Origin: Cornus controversa
Lineage: Eukaryota; Streptophyta; Magnoliopsida; Cornales; Cornaceae
Length of the DNA stretch: 64,000 bases
NCBI GenBank assembly: GCA_026545225.1
Contig: CM048848.1
Span: forward strand, 12,566,853-12,630,852
Direction: 5' to 3'
Shown here: in pieces, positions 1 through 10,964 of the stretch
Layout: every line of letters starts with the position of its first letter
Position numbering within the stretch: the first letter of the stretch is position 1
Position numbers and translations under genes: made by a program
The notes under the pieces: generated by a model
What the model was told of the DNA's origin: nothing
The model's database searches: none
Seen by the model: the letters and a program-made list of their open reading frames with translations, nothing else

Positions 1-62
1 AAAAAAATAGACATGGCATATGAAAAAAACTTTGACAACCAATTCTTCTGAATTTTTTTTAA

Positions 63-298
63 TAAAAATCAAAATTGAAGAACGAGAAGAAGAATGTATC
101 ATACCAGTCACGAAAACCCTCCAAATTCGTTACTCTTCGTCCCTTTTCACCATTATTCTTCTAAAACCCTAGCACAATACAAAAAATTGGCTTAATTCTC
201 TAGTTTAGTAAAAATCAAAATAGAAGAAGGAGAAGAAGAACGTATCATACCAGTCACGAAACCCTCCAACTTTGCTTCTCTTCGTCCCTTTTCATGAT
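63..298. repeat. Imperfect direct repeat, two copies
   Basis: A block of about 88 bp starting aaaaatcaaaat-gaagaa and running through gtatcataccagtcacg to cttcgtcccttttca occurs at about 63-150 and again at about 210-296, with a few substitutions and single-base indels. The spacing of about 147 bp suggests one tandem duplication that has diverged. No coding sequence is associated. The following stretch to about 818 holds no gene that I can recognise. Confidence 0.6.
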
Positions 299-818
299 AC
301 TTATTATGCTGGTCTTTATCAGTCCGGTGGAAAAAACGATTGAGAAGGGGTCATTATCGGTTTAATAGGAAAACATAAATTCCACACACACAGTGGATTG
401 TTACAGTTTGAAGACTATTTTGCCTAGCTATTAGGGTTTCTTAATGGTGTAGAGATTAGGGATGAAGTCACAAAAATGGCTCCAAGTACCGTATCGAGAA
501 TAGTTGAAACGTAGGCTTTAGATCAGGGGAGAGGAAACACTCAAACTGGGGAAGACATGCTAAAAGAGGAAAATTTTGTGTTTTATTGGAAGCGCATGAG
601 GGAATTTTTTTGGAGGAAATTACTGAATCTTTGGTTCACTATTGACAATATAACAAACACGTTGTTATATTAAAATATGTACGTTGATAAATGGTAATTG
701 AATGAGAAATTTATTGCAAGTCGTCAATATAACCTTATTTTTAACATTTAAAAAAAGCACTCATTTAAAATTTACTTAACACGACTTACTTTTTATGCAT
801 ATCATCAATTACAAGTTG

Positions 819-1860
819 TTAAAACTCTTTTCTTGTAGTGTGTTTCCACAACTTTTCGTCACAGAGACTGAGGTGTGAATAGGATTGAAGAAGTGATTTT
901 TTAAGGGTTATAAGGTTATGGTTAGTGGGGTTGTGGTCAAGCATGATTTGGTAGGTTGAGAGTTTAGATTTGCATGAATGGACTTCGGATGAAATGTCAT
1001 TATAGTCATGCCTATGTAGGTTTTTGAGCAAAGGTTTAAGAGCTTTCAATTTTTGTGTGATTGAGAACATTGGAGTACCTGTGGTAGGAATGCTCCAGGC
1101 TTGTTCAACTATGATAACGAAGGTAGGATTAGAGGCCAGAAAGTTAAAGAACTTGAAGGGTAATTTCCTTGTGGGAGTAGGGAGACCTAAGTTTAGAATG
1201 GCTGGACAGTGGTTAGAGATTAATTGTGGAAGAATGTTACACTTAGAGTTAGGGAACATGGAATGCTAGAAATGACTAACAAGTGCTCTATCAAGCTTTC
1301 GAGTAATATTAGTAATGCCAAAACTTTGATTAGACTAGGTGAAAAACATACCAGTGAAAATGAGATCATCAAGGCCAATGTGATTGATGCACTCCTTAAA
1401 ATCATTCATCTCAGGAGACCATCTGATGTTGCCACCATGTTTTTATCAATGTTTAGAGTAGTGTTAAAATCTCCCATAAGAAGCCATAGTTGGTGATGGA
1501 TGAAGATGGAATGGGATTTGAGGTTTTGCCATAGCCTCTGTCTGCCCAATCGAGAGTTCAATCCATAGATAAAAGAGGTGTGGAAGAGAGCTTTGGTGGT
1601 TAAGTCTCTGACAAGACAGTGGATTACTTGGTCAGTTTCTTGAAGCATTTGAATGGAGAAGAGTGCAGTGTTATAGAGAATCCATATCCTTCTTATGAAA
1701 AAGTGTCCAAAGGTAATCATTACATCCAACAATCGATTTGAAAACCTCATTAACATGTGTTTCCTGGACTTTAGTTTCAATGATTTCATGAATACCCATA
1801 TCAGATTTTATACTCTTTTTAATATGCGTAACCCTCTACATTTTAGGATAACCTGATTGT
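819..1860 (-). pseudogene. LINE (L1-type) ORF2 endonuclease fragment, broken
   Basis: Read on the minus strand, this segment matches the N-terminal apurinic endonuclease region of plant L1-type LINEs. An early IxETKV-like stretch lies near 1770. A WLLMGDFN motif (the endonuclease core) lies near 1475-1500. A TWSN segment followed by RKLDRALV comes next, and then the usual linker with KPFKFFNF-like and QAWSIPTTGTPMF-like blocks between 1180 and 819. The blocks sit in different frames and are separated by stops, so the gene is dead. The reverse transcriptase that should follow is absent: the fragment is cut at its 3' side near 819, which is unusual for LINEs (normally 5'-truncated) and suggests a later deletion. 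The family call is confident; the exact ends are approximate. Confidence 0.75.
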
Positions 1861-1869
1861 AAAGGCTCC

Positions 1870-3240
1870 CAAAAAATCTCCATTGGTATTGAGAATGATT
1901 GTTTTAACATTTGCAATGGCTAGTGGTGTTTCCCCTAACTTATACGTTCACTATTATATGTGTATATATATACATATATGCATTTAATTAACATGAACCG
2001 TGTTTCCAAGACATGTAACGATAAAGGGCATTTTGGTTTATTCTCATGTCTGATATTTTAATACAAAAAATTATTTAAATAATTAAGGACAATAAGAACA
2101 TTTTACACATTTTTTAAATGAGAAAGTGACAAGGAAGTGTTTGTAAAAGAAATTCACAAAGTTATATCAAGAGTGTCGGTGAAATTTACCCATATTTCAC
2201 TTGCTCCTTAGTGTGCAGGAAAATGTATGCACAACTTAACTATTATTAATCGTCAGATCCCAATGGAAAGTTAAAATGGTAGTTTATGTTTCCATATCCA
2301 ATGGAGAGTTCTAAACATTAATAAGGAAGGGTATAATGAAAAAAATAATAATTCTTTTTCTTTTTCTTTGTTATGACTTGAATGATAATCAAACAATGCA
2401 CAGAACCATTTTTTTTCCTCTTTAATTTGGGTAAGTGATTTTATTATATTTTATTTACCAAGTGTTAAAAATAATACAAACAAGCTCCTTCATCAGTATG
2501 ACCCAATGGTTACAAGCTAGCAACCTGGTAAACCAAGTCTGGAAACAAATTTATCATTTTCAACAGAAGAAATGGCAATATGAATATAAGCAAATCTTTA
2601 GAGGATGGCTTGCTTCACATGTACGGTAAATCATTATCATAATTTACAATGCTGGATTCTTGAAATAGTTTTTGGCTCAATATTGCTGGGAAAATGCTTA
2701 ATTTCATAAAAACAAAATGCACTGCAGCTATGCCAATCAAGTGATTAAAGTAAAGCAATAAAAGATGGAAGTAAGCCTAAAACTCTCCACCCTACAAAAT
2801 TTTCAATCTATAAAATGCGAAACCACCCCTATTACAACAAAAGGAACACCACCTCAATTGCAAAAGATCATCATTTGCTCCATAGCTGGTGACTCCACTG
2901 GGAACTTAATAAGAGGATTTAAGCCAAAACATCTTTCATGTTGCTTTACATGCTCGTCGTCAATTGACTTTTCATCTCATTCTGAGTTAGCTACCATTTT
3001 GCATCGATACATGCATAAGAAAAGGAAATCATTGAGAAAAATTCTCAAAAAGGCATTTCTTTTCATACTCTTTACATTTATGCTTTCAATTAATGTCATT
3101 GCATTTTTTTTTATGTATCCTCAAAACAACAAAGTTCTTTTTCCTAATGGAGTTGCCAGCTGTTGCATTTCAAAAAAGGGTCCCCAGGCGGCTGGCTTAT
3201 CGCAAGCCTAAAAAATGCGATGGGATTGTGATCTTAGAGG
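1870..3240. other. AT-rich stretch without a recognisable gene
   Basis: No conserved domain is visible on either strand. One open frame at 2765-3211 (+, 148 codons) has a single hydrophobic segment near residues 98-118 but no family resemblance, no codon pattern distinct from its surroundings and no promoter context. I treat it as a chance frame. Confidence 0.4.
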
Positions 3241-3676
3241 TGATAACACCTTGTGTGTGTTTTTTTGGAGTCGCCACCTAACATTGAGTTATGGTGTGCT
3301 AGGTCACCAATGATTTGGATAGATAGACATGAACTGTTCAAGTATGGGCCCTAAAGTGTTTGGCTACCATGTGATTTTTGAGAATTGAATTAATAGATTC
3401 AGGGATTTGGTTATGTTGGAGAATATATTATTGGAGTGATTTAAGCCTTGATAGGAGTAATTTATGAGATTGATTTTAGGAATCTTTCATTAATGTATTT
3501 TCTATGTTTATCACATGTATTCTTTTACCTATAAATAGAGGTGGTCATTGTAAACAAAACTAAGTGAGAATACAATAAAAGTGATGTAGCCCTTTGGGCT
3601 TTGTGTGCAGTGGATGTAGGCCATAATGGTCGAACCATGTTTAATTTCTGTTCAATTTTATTTTATTTTATCAACA

Positions 3677-3688
3677 TGGTATCAGAGT
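3677..3688 (+). promoter_or_regulatory. Primer-binding site of the TRIM
   Basis: tggtatcagagt begins directly after the CA end of LTR1. It is the standard complement to the 3' end of initiator methionine tRNA used by plant Copia and TRIM elements to prime minus-strand synthesis. Confidence 0.85.
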
Positions 3689-4131
3689 AGGCTATCATAC
3701 CCTACTCTAGATTCTCCTCAGATCTTCGGATTAACTCGTCTCAGATCTCTGGATCAACTCATCTCGGATCTCAAAATCAACTTGGATCCCCTGAAACTTC
3801 GTATTTAGTTTCAAGTTGAACACTTGAGTTAAAATCTCCGTGTACTAACTTGAGCTGGGGGGAGGGGGTGGAGAATATATTATTGAAGTGATTTAAACCT
3901 TGATAGAAGATTGATAAGAGTGATTTATGAGATTGATTTTAGGAATCTCCCATTAATGTATTTTTCATGTTTATCACGTATATTCTTTCACCTATAAATA
4001 AAGGTGGTCTTTATAAACAAAACTAAGAGATAATATAATAAAAGTGATGTAGCCCCTTGGGCTTTGTGTGCAATGGATGTAGACATAGTGGCTGAACCAT
4101 GTTTAATTTCTCTTTTCAATTTTATTTTATT

Positions 4132-4408
4132 GGGTAAATACCATTTACACCCCCTCAGATTAGGCAATATCCCGACCAAACCTCCTCTAGTTTTAATATT
4201 TTCAACTATACCCTTGTCAATACCGTCTGTCAATTTTACTCTCTTACTAACGTCAGCAAATTTCGTTTGTCTACTAATGTCGTACTAACGGAAGGAAAAA
4301 ATTGATACATAAACCCAAAATTTAGGGGGTGTGGTTAGGAATATTGCCACAAGAAAGGGATCTAGTCGGAATATTGCCTAAACTGAGGGGTGTAAGTGGT
4401 ATTTACCC
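4132..4408. mobile_element. MITE (9-bp TSD, MULE-like) inside the TRIM LTR
   Basis: The element begins gggtaaataccatttacacc and ends with the inverted counterpart ggtgtaagtggtatttaccc. The inverted similarity reaches further in (the aggcaatat and atattgcct blocks). It is flanked by tattttatt at 4123-4131 and 4409-4417. The uninterrupted sister LTR1 has exactly one copy of tattttatt at the matching place, which proves the insertion. A 9-bp duplication is typical of Mutator-like elements. The element is 277 bp with no coding capacity. Confidence 0.85.
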
Positions 4409-4426
4409 TATTTTATTTTATCAACA

Positions 4427-5110
4427 GGATATGTTTGGGGAAGGTGTTAGACATCCCACAACATCCGTGCGAACACGATTACAAACTATATCTTTTATGT
4501 TACTTATGAGGATTAGAAAATGAGGTACTTTATAATACCTAATTTGATGTTACCTTAGAGACTAGATCAAACCAATGAGTGATGAGATCTAATTCTCTAA
4601 TTGTATGAATTTGACAATTCATTAGACTTGAGAGTTGAGAAGAGATGGGTATTTCGATCCAATGGAGGATATCTTTTGATTTTGGAATCATGAAAAAAGG
4701 TGTGTTGGAATTAGAGATGAGCCTACATAACCCAACTACAGTGGGAATCAGGTCAAACGTAGTTCGAATGAGATGAAAATGAAGATGAGTTGTATGAAAG
4801 TCATTGAATGAGTTTGAAAGAGATTAGCCTTTACGAAGGCTTGTGGATTTGAATGACCCTTATAAGAGTCGATGATTTGAATTGGATGAAAGGATCATTG
4901 AGAGAGAGTTTGTTTTGAGAATGTCTTTTTAAAGTAGTTTATGTTTGGAATTAGACAAAATGAATTTCAAAGAAGGGTTTGTTTGAGTATGTTTACCTTT
5001 TTTAGAAAAAATGTGTTGTGTATGTTTATTATTGAGAAAGAGTGTGTTATCTATTTTCAAATTAAGAGGGGAAACATAATTTCCATCCAAATTTCAAGTC
5101 ATATTTTTTA
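4427..5110. other. No gene; retroelement-like debris
   Basis: No coding signal is seen. The stretch near 4715-4790 (caggtcaaacgtagttcg and neighbouring bases) is repeated in diverged form at 9030-9090 (caggtcgaacgtagttc). The two copies therefore sit on either side of the foldback structure and may be parts of one older element that it entered. Confidence 0.35.
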
Positions 5111-5114
5111 CCTA

Positions 5115-5610
5115 TTTTTAAGTTCAAGGGTAAAAACGTAATTTTTACCTATTTTCAAACCAAGGGCGAAAATGTAATTTCTACCCAATTTCAAGTACAG
5201 GAATAAAAACGTAATTTTACCTACTCCCAAGTTCAAGGATAAAAATGTAATTTTTAACTACTTTCAAATCAAAGGCAAAAACACAATTTCCATTCTTTTC
5301 AAGTTTAGGGGCAAAAATATAATTTTTGCCTACTTTCAAGTCTAAGGATAAAAACATAATTTTTACCTATGTTCAAAACAAGGACGGAAACATAATTTTC
5401 ACATTTTCCAAGTAAGGGTAAAAATGTAATTTTAACCTAATTTCAATTCAACGGGTATAAACATAATTTTTACCTACTTATAAGCCCAAGTGTAAAAATG
5501 TAATTTTTACCTTTTCAAATGAAGGGTGGAGACATAATTTCTACCCATTTTCAAATGTAGCCCTATTTTCAAATCTAAGAGTAGAAACGTAATTTTTATC
5601 CATTTAATTT
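5115..5610 (+). repeat. Tandem subrepeats in left foldback arm
   Basis: About ten diverged copies of a unit such as aagttcaagggtaaaaacg followed by taatttttacctattttc, with spacing of about 45-55 bp. The mirror array in the other arm lies at about 7670-8080. The pattern gives repeated taattttta/taaaaatta-like complementary pieces within and between the arms. Confidence 0.75.
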
Positions 5611-5737
5611 AATCAAAAAAATTTTTTTTATTGATTTTGTCACAATTCATGATTTTTTCAATTCTTTCTCTATCAAAGGATAAGGTATCCAAGGATAGGA
5701 TATCCTCTTGTTTCCTACAGTCTCAATGTCCAAACAC

Positions 5738-6362
5738 TAGGGTTGCAACTCGGGCGAGTTAGAGGTACAACTCGGACTCAACTCTACATATGTAATGTTC
5801 AACCATAACCCAACCCTAACCCTACTTCCAACCCTAACTACTCAACCCTAGCCCAACCCATCCTTAAATTTTTAAATTCGGGTTGAGATTTCAGGTTAGA
5901 AAGTCGGGTTAATTCGGGTTATCCATATCACCAATCTCTACGTTGAAATTTTAAAGTAATCTTTAATAAGTTTCAAATTTTACTCCTAAACATACACATA
6001 ATTAAGAACTTAATGCAAATTTCTAAAAAATTACAAACAAATTTTTAGGAAATTAATTATCCAAAGTATTAACATACAATAAATTAAGATTTAAATAAAG
6101 CAAGTTGAAAAGAGATATGTTATCATAATTTGAATATTATATATAATATATTTAAAATAAAAAATATATATATAAATAATATTACAATTTGAATTCGGGT
6201 TGGGCTGTTGGCATCTTGACCCAAGCTCAACCCTATTTAAGTTCGGGTTGAAAATTTTCAACCCAAGCTCAACCCTAATTGTAAAAATAATTGTCGAAGC
6301 TCGTAAAAAACCAGGCTAGGCTTGGGTTGGATTTGGATTGCCCAACCCAAGTTGCACCCCTA
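5738..6362. mobile_element. Non-autonomous hAT element in left hairpin arm
   Basis: The terminal inverted repeats are TAGGGTTGCAACTCGGG at the left and CCCAAGTTGCACCCCTA at the right. A perfect 8-bp target duplication ccaaacac lies at 5730-5737 and 6363-6370. An 8-bp duplication with YAGGGGTG-type termini is the hAT superfamily signature. The opposite hairpin arm near 7530 retains the unoccupied site. The 625-bp interior is AT-rich with cgggtt-type subterminal motifs and has no transposase. Confidence 0.88.
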
Positions 6363-8084
6363 CCAAACACCCACTTTTTTTTATTTTCATGGACCCAATT
6401 CAAGCCTTTTTGGGTCAAGTCTTCTCTTTCAATTTCATTTTCTAGCCCAACCCATTATTTAAAGATCCAATTGACCCATTCAAGAATATGGGCTAATTCG
6501 ACCCAACCCAAATTCAAAATGGATTCATCTTCTCTCACACTTCAAAATTTCCAAGTTTTATAAGCAAACATGGTCTGCACCATGTATGGTTTATTCATGT
6601 TTCATTCATCATAGTCAAACACCCAAAATTTGTTTTCATTATTCTTCTTTCATCCTCATATCATCTTTATAATTCATTTCTTCAGCAATAAAACCCAAAA
6701 TCAATTCAAATCAACAACACCTAACTTGTATATTATACGCGCACACACATGGATATGCACATACTAAAAAAATCATCTCAAATAATCAAAATCAAACAAA
6801 CAAATTCTTTCACAATTCAAAATCACACTAAAAATATTCTTGACTGCAACCCCTTTTTTTATTGATATTTCCTCTTTTTTTTTTTTACTTTGCCGAGAAA
6901 ACCATTAGGGAAGAGAGAGAGAGAGAGAAGGAAGAAAAGAAAAGGAAAAAGGATCTTGGGTCATCTTCTACATCAAGGTATGTGTTCTTCCATAATTTTT
7001 CCTCAAGCTACTATGTATATATATATACACATGCATACAAATACACTTGTTTTGATGATTTCCTTTTGGTATCTTCATGATTTTTGAATTGTGGAAGAAT
7101 TTGTTTGTTTGATTTTGATAATTTGAGATGAAATTTTTATTATGTGCACATCCATGTATATGTATATATATATATTCAAATTGGGTGTTGTTGATTTGAA
7201 TTAATTTTGAATTTAATTGTTGAAAAAATAAATCATAAAAATAATATGAGTATGAAAGAAGAATAATGAACACAAATTTTGAGTATCATGAATGAAATTT
7301 GAAGAAATCATCCATAGTGTAAAACCATGTTTGGTTATAAAACTTAAAATTTTGTAGAGTTGGAGAAGATGAATCCATTTTGAATTTGGGTCGGGTCAAA
7401 TTGACAAAATTGGGTCAATTGGATCTTTAGCTAATGAGTTGGGCTAGAAAATGAAATTCGAAGAAAAAACTTGACCCAAAAGGCCTTGAAGGCCTTGAAT
7501 TAGGTCCATGAAAATAAAAAAAAGGGTGTTTGGACATTGAGATTGTAGGAAACAAAAGCATATTCTATCATTCGATAGAGAAGGAATTGGAAAAATCATG
7601 AATTGTGACAAAATTAATAAAAATAAAAATAGTTTCTCATGAAAATTAAATGGGTAGAAATTAGGTTTTAGATTTGAAAATAGGCAAAAATTACATTTTT
7701 GCCCCTACATTTGAAAATAGTTAAAAATTATGTTTTTTACCCATAAACTTAAAACTAGGTAATTTTTACCCTTATTGAAAGGAGGTAAAAAATATATTTT
7801 TGCTTCTCGACTTGAAAGTAGGTAAAAATTACGTTTTTATCTTTGGACTAGAAATTTGGGTAGAAATTATTACATTTATGCCCTTGATTTGAAAATAGGT
7901 AAAAATTACACTTCTACCCTTAAACTTAGACGTAGGTAAAAATTACGTTTTTACTTCTAAACTTATAAGTAGGTAAAAATGTAATTTTTACCCTTAAACT
8001 CGAAATTGGGTGAAAATTTCATTTATGTGCACTTAGTTTAAAAATAGGTAAAAATTACATTTTTACCCTTGAACTTTTGTCAAT

Positions 8085-9170
8085 GTATCATTTTGTCATT
8101 TGTTATATACTTTTTGTAGTTGTGATACTTTTATGAAAATGAATTAGTTAAAAGTTACCTGTGCAAGATGGCAAAGAACCAAAGCAAGGCGAAGGCAAGG
8201 GTTCAATTGAGGACTTGTCTGCTCAAGCGATGGCTGCCTCGGGAGGCATAAAGGAGAGTTCCCAAACCCCTTGAACTCTTTCTAGTCTTATCTGTTTTTT
8301 GTGAAACTTTCTAGACTTTAGGAAGGCATTTGGATCATGATTTTGTATAACCATTTCTTGAATGCACCACACTTGACCTATCATTTGCATATTATGTTTT
8401 GAGCTGTCATATCACGAGAGCTTCCTTGCATATTTTTCATACCTTGATAGTTAAATAGTTTTATCAGACCAATTCTGAAAACATTCAGGATCTTGTAGCT
8501 GACTTCATGTCATTTCATATAAACCCTTTCTCAATGTAGAGATTTGTCTCCCTTTGTCTTTGTCACTTTTTTCTCTTTTACTGAACTACCGTCAGTGAGA
8601 GGTTCTAAATATTGCCCCAGAAATGTCCCGAGTATGATCGAAAATTTTTATTTAAAAAAAAAAAAAAACAATTCCCCAGCCATGATGTGGGTATTTTTTT
8701 TTTTTGGTTTAGTTTCTGTTAGATGACAGAAAGTTTTGATTGATAGTGCAAAGGAAGAAAAGAACGATACTTTGATTGGCTCAAAAGAACGGGTTTCAAA
8801 AATTGCCCCCAGCTTGGTGGACCAATATTTCTTTTTCATTTCTGAAAAGCTGCCCCAACTTTGGCTTGGAGGGTTTAGTGTACGTATATCGAATAAGAAG
8901 AAAATAATGGTCATCCGTCATTCTAACCGTAGTCCAGTTTAATGCACTAATGGAAATTTTTGAACGAGAAAGACCTTCAAACATACAAGTTTGAAATGTA
9001 CTGTGACCAAACCTATTAGGCTACCTAGGTATCCTAACTATGGTAGGAGTCAGGTCGAACGTAGTTCAATGTGATGAAAACTAAAAGGATTAAGTAGTGT
9101 GATCTAGATCATTCGAGTTCTAATCGGTGGAATGAGTTGGTTTTGAACTTAAAAGTTCTAAATCATGGAA
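8085..9170. other. No gene recognised; retroelement-like debris
   Basis: Stretches such as attgcccc-agcttgg (near 8805) and caggtcgaacgtagttc (near 9050) resemble untranslated parts of plant LTR retroelements, but there is no coding domain. Short open frames at 8544-8984 overlap one another on both strands and carry homopolymer runs. I consider them chance frames. Confidence 0.35.
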
Positions 9171-9173
9171 ATG

Positions 9174-9472
9174 GAATGGCCTTCATCCAAGAACGACTTT
9201 TGGCATGAGTTGAAATGGCTTTTATCCGAAAAGGGCTTAGAATAAGTTGTAATGGCCTTCATCTAAGAAGAGTTTATAATGAGTTGGAATGGTTTTCATC
9301 TAAGAAGGGCTTAGAATGAGTTGGAACGTCCTTCATCTGAGAAGGGCTTGGAATTAGTTGGAATGACCTTCACCCCGAAAAGGATTAAAATGAGTTGGAA
9401 TGACCTTATCAGAGAGAGGATTAAAATAAGCTGGAATGCCCTTCATTTGAGAAGGGCTTCGAATGAGTTAGA
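9174..9472 (+). repeat. 37-bp minisatellite, ~8 copies
   Basis: The consensus unit is roughly gaatggccttcatctgagaag followed by ggcttagaatgagttg. Eight consecutive copies of 36-39 bp with scattered substitutions can be aligned by eye. The array follows the retroelement-like caggtcgaacgtagttc stretch, so it is probably a variable-length region of a decayed LTR element. Confidence 0.8.
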
Positions 9473-9600
9473 ATGGACCCTAGTGATATATGTATGTATG
9501 TGTGTGTATATATATATATATCCAAGTTCTAGAGGGATAGTGAATCTCTCAAAGGCAGGATGTCCACAAAATCAAACTCAAATAGATAGGGGAGCATCTG

Positions 9601-10120
9601 TAGGGGTGGCAAATTGGGTGTCAACCCGCCAACCCGACCATATCCGCCCAGTTAAAAATGGATATGGGTGACTTATTTTCTTATACGGGTCATAAACGGG
9701 TTGGATAAATATAAATCAATTAATTAGCGGGTTAGATGGGTTGAATATGGCATCTTCCACCTATAAAACAAAATGTGAATTAAAGTTTCTCTCTTCTATT
9801 CAACATCTCTCTCTCTTTGATCTCACTTCTCTCTCTCTCTTTCCTTTCTCTCTCTTCGATCCCACCTCTCTCTCTCTTCCCTCTCTCTCTCTTCGATCCC
9901 ACCTCTCTCTCTCTTCCCCTTTCTCTCTATACTTGGACAATATTTTTTTTTTTTAAAAAAAAAATTATTTTAGTAAGAATTCAATTTTTAAAAAAATAAT
10001 ATTTTTCCTTTTTAATAATTATTGTTGGATTTTACCAATGTAATTTCTTAATTAAAAATAAGAAGAATATATAATTTAGACACAAACTTTATAGTTCAAC
10101 AACAATTTTCATTGGAGCAT

Positions 10121-10151
<31 letters not shown>

Positions 10152-10956
10152 TCATCATTCTTTAGATTTTTTTTATTAATTCCAAAAAAAAAATGACTCA
10201 TCGAAAGGTCATATATTTTATTTTTTCAACGGTATTTTTATTTTTATTGATTAGTTCCAAAAGACTCAGACTCATCCAAAAGTCACATTCTCTCCCCCTA
10301 TGCACAGAGTTCATTTTGTATTAAAAAACAAGAATAATTGAATTTTCAAAAGTCACCTTTCTCTATCTACAGAGTCCATTTTTGTGTTTGAGTACCTTTC
10401 TCAAAGTTTTAATTTTAATTATATTCCATGTGTTTCTGTGATTTGGTAGGTCATTTTTAAAATTGCCCAATTATGAAGATATAATTGAGTTAGTGTTGAA
10501 GACATTTTTCAATTGAAATACTTATTATAATTGTTTGCTTATGTTTTGGTGTTTTTTAAAGAAAATTTATGTTGACTAAGTTACTCGAGACTCTATACTC
10601 TTTTTTCTCTTTCGCTATAGATTCATAAATGTAATTAAACACTAGATTGCAATTAAATTCTTATATTCTTTTACCCAATCTTGGATAAAAAAAAATTGCT
10701 AACACCCAAAAATAAACAAACCATATAAATAATATCAGTATGATTAGCAAATTATAGTTTTTTTGTTTAGTTATAGACCTTGTGCATTCCATTTTTGTGT
10801 TTGACGCCTACCTACTGTCGTGTTTAGTCGGGTCAAATATGGGTTGACGGGTTGACCCGACCCATATTTGACCCGCAACAAACGGGTTGAATATGGGTCA
10901 CAACCCATATTTGACCAGGCCCAAACCCGCCCAACCCGCCCAATTTGCCACCCCTA
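9601..10956. mobile_element. Non-autonomous hAT element, 1356 bp
   Basis: The element starts TAGGGGTGGCAAATTGGG and ends CCCAATTTGCCACCCCTA, perfect 18-bp terminal inverted repeats. The 8-bp duplication agcatctg lies at 9593-9600 and 10957-10964. The subterminal parts are rich in acccgcc / gggttg repeats, which hAT transposases typically bind. The interior holds a CT-rich tract (9785-9925) and an (AT)n run but no transposase. The single-mismatch-free ends suggest fairly recent movement or good preservation. Confidence 0.92.
9785..9930 (+). repeat. CT-rich degenerate microsatellite
   Basis: Repeated ctctctctct blocks separated by cgatcccacct units, about three to four copies of a ~40-bp unit, inside the hAT element. 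The serine/leucine-rich open frames over it are a by-product of the repeat. Confidence 0.7.
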
Positions 10957-10964
10957 AGCATCTG

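Larger units (their letters stand above)
3414..4426 (+). mobile_element. TRIM (terminal-repeat retrotransposon in miniature)
   Basis: Two direct repeats flank a very short interior. LTR1 is 3414-3676 (starts TGTTGGAGAATAT, ends ATCAACA) and LTR2 is about 3869-4426. LTR1 is followed at once by tggtatcagagt, the primer-binding site for initiator Met-tRNA. LTR2 is preceded by a purine run (ggggggaggggg), the polypurine tract. The interior is only about 190 bp and has no coding capacity, so the element would need proteins from an autonomous LTR element. The flanks ggtta / ggata form a near-perfect 5-bp target duplication. LTR2 is enlarged by an inserted MITE at 4132-4408. Both LTRs carry a cctataaata TATA-like box and a ttgtgtgcart stretch. 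Confidence 0.85.
3245..4620 (+). mobile_element. Possible old LTR-retroelement remnant hosting the TRIM
   Basis: Upstream of the TRIM is a ggagtcgccacctaac stretch, and just downstream is gaaggtgttagacatccc followed by a gtgcgaacacg stretch. I associate this pair of motifs with untranslated or LTR regions of large plant Ty3/Gypsy (Tat/Ogre-like) elements. The TRIM interrupts the continuity between them. The assignment rests on motif memory only; no coding part of such an element is visible next to it. Confidence 0.3.
5115..8080. repeat. Long foldback (inverted repeat), ~1.1-kb arms
   Basis: The left arm (about 5115-6850, minus the hAT insertion at 5738-6362) is the reverse complement of the right arm (about 7080-8080). 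Matching landmarks are caatgtccaaacaccc against gggtgtttggacattg, tttttgggtcaag against cttgacccaaaag, and caaattcaaaatggattcatctt against its complement near 7375-7395. The outer part of each arm is a tandem array of 40-55-bp units containing gtaaaaacgtaatttttacc. Outer tandem subrepeats and a unique loop (about 6850-7080) are the layout of foldback transposons. Alternatively it is a simple inverted duplication. Transcription through it would give a long hairpin RNA. No coding sequence is present. Confidence 0.8.

Noticed and set aside
61..300. 5S rRNA or Cassandra-type element suggested by the atcataccag string
   Set aside because: Only that short string matches; the remaining 5S internal promoter and body are absent.
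2765..3211. 148-codon open frame with one hydrophobic segment
   Set aside because: No family resemblance, no codon or promoter signal, and location in retroelement-like debris; most likely a chance frame.
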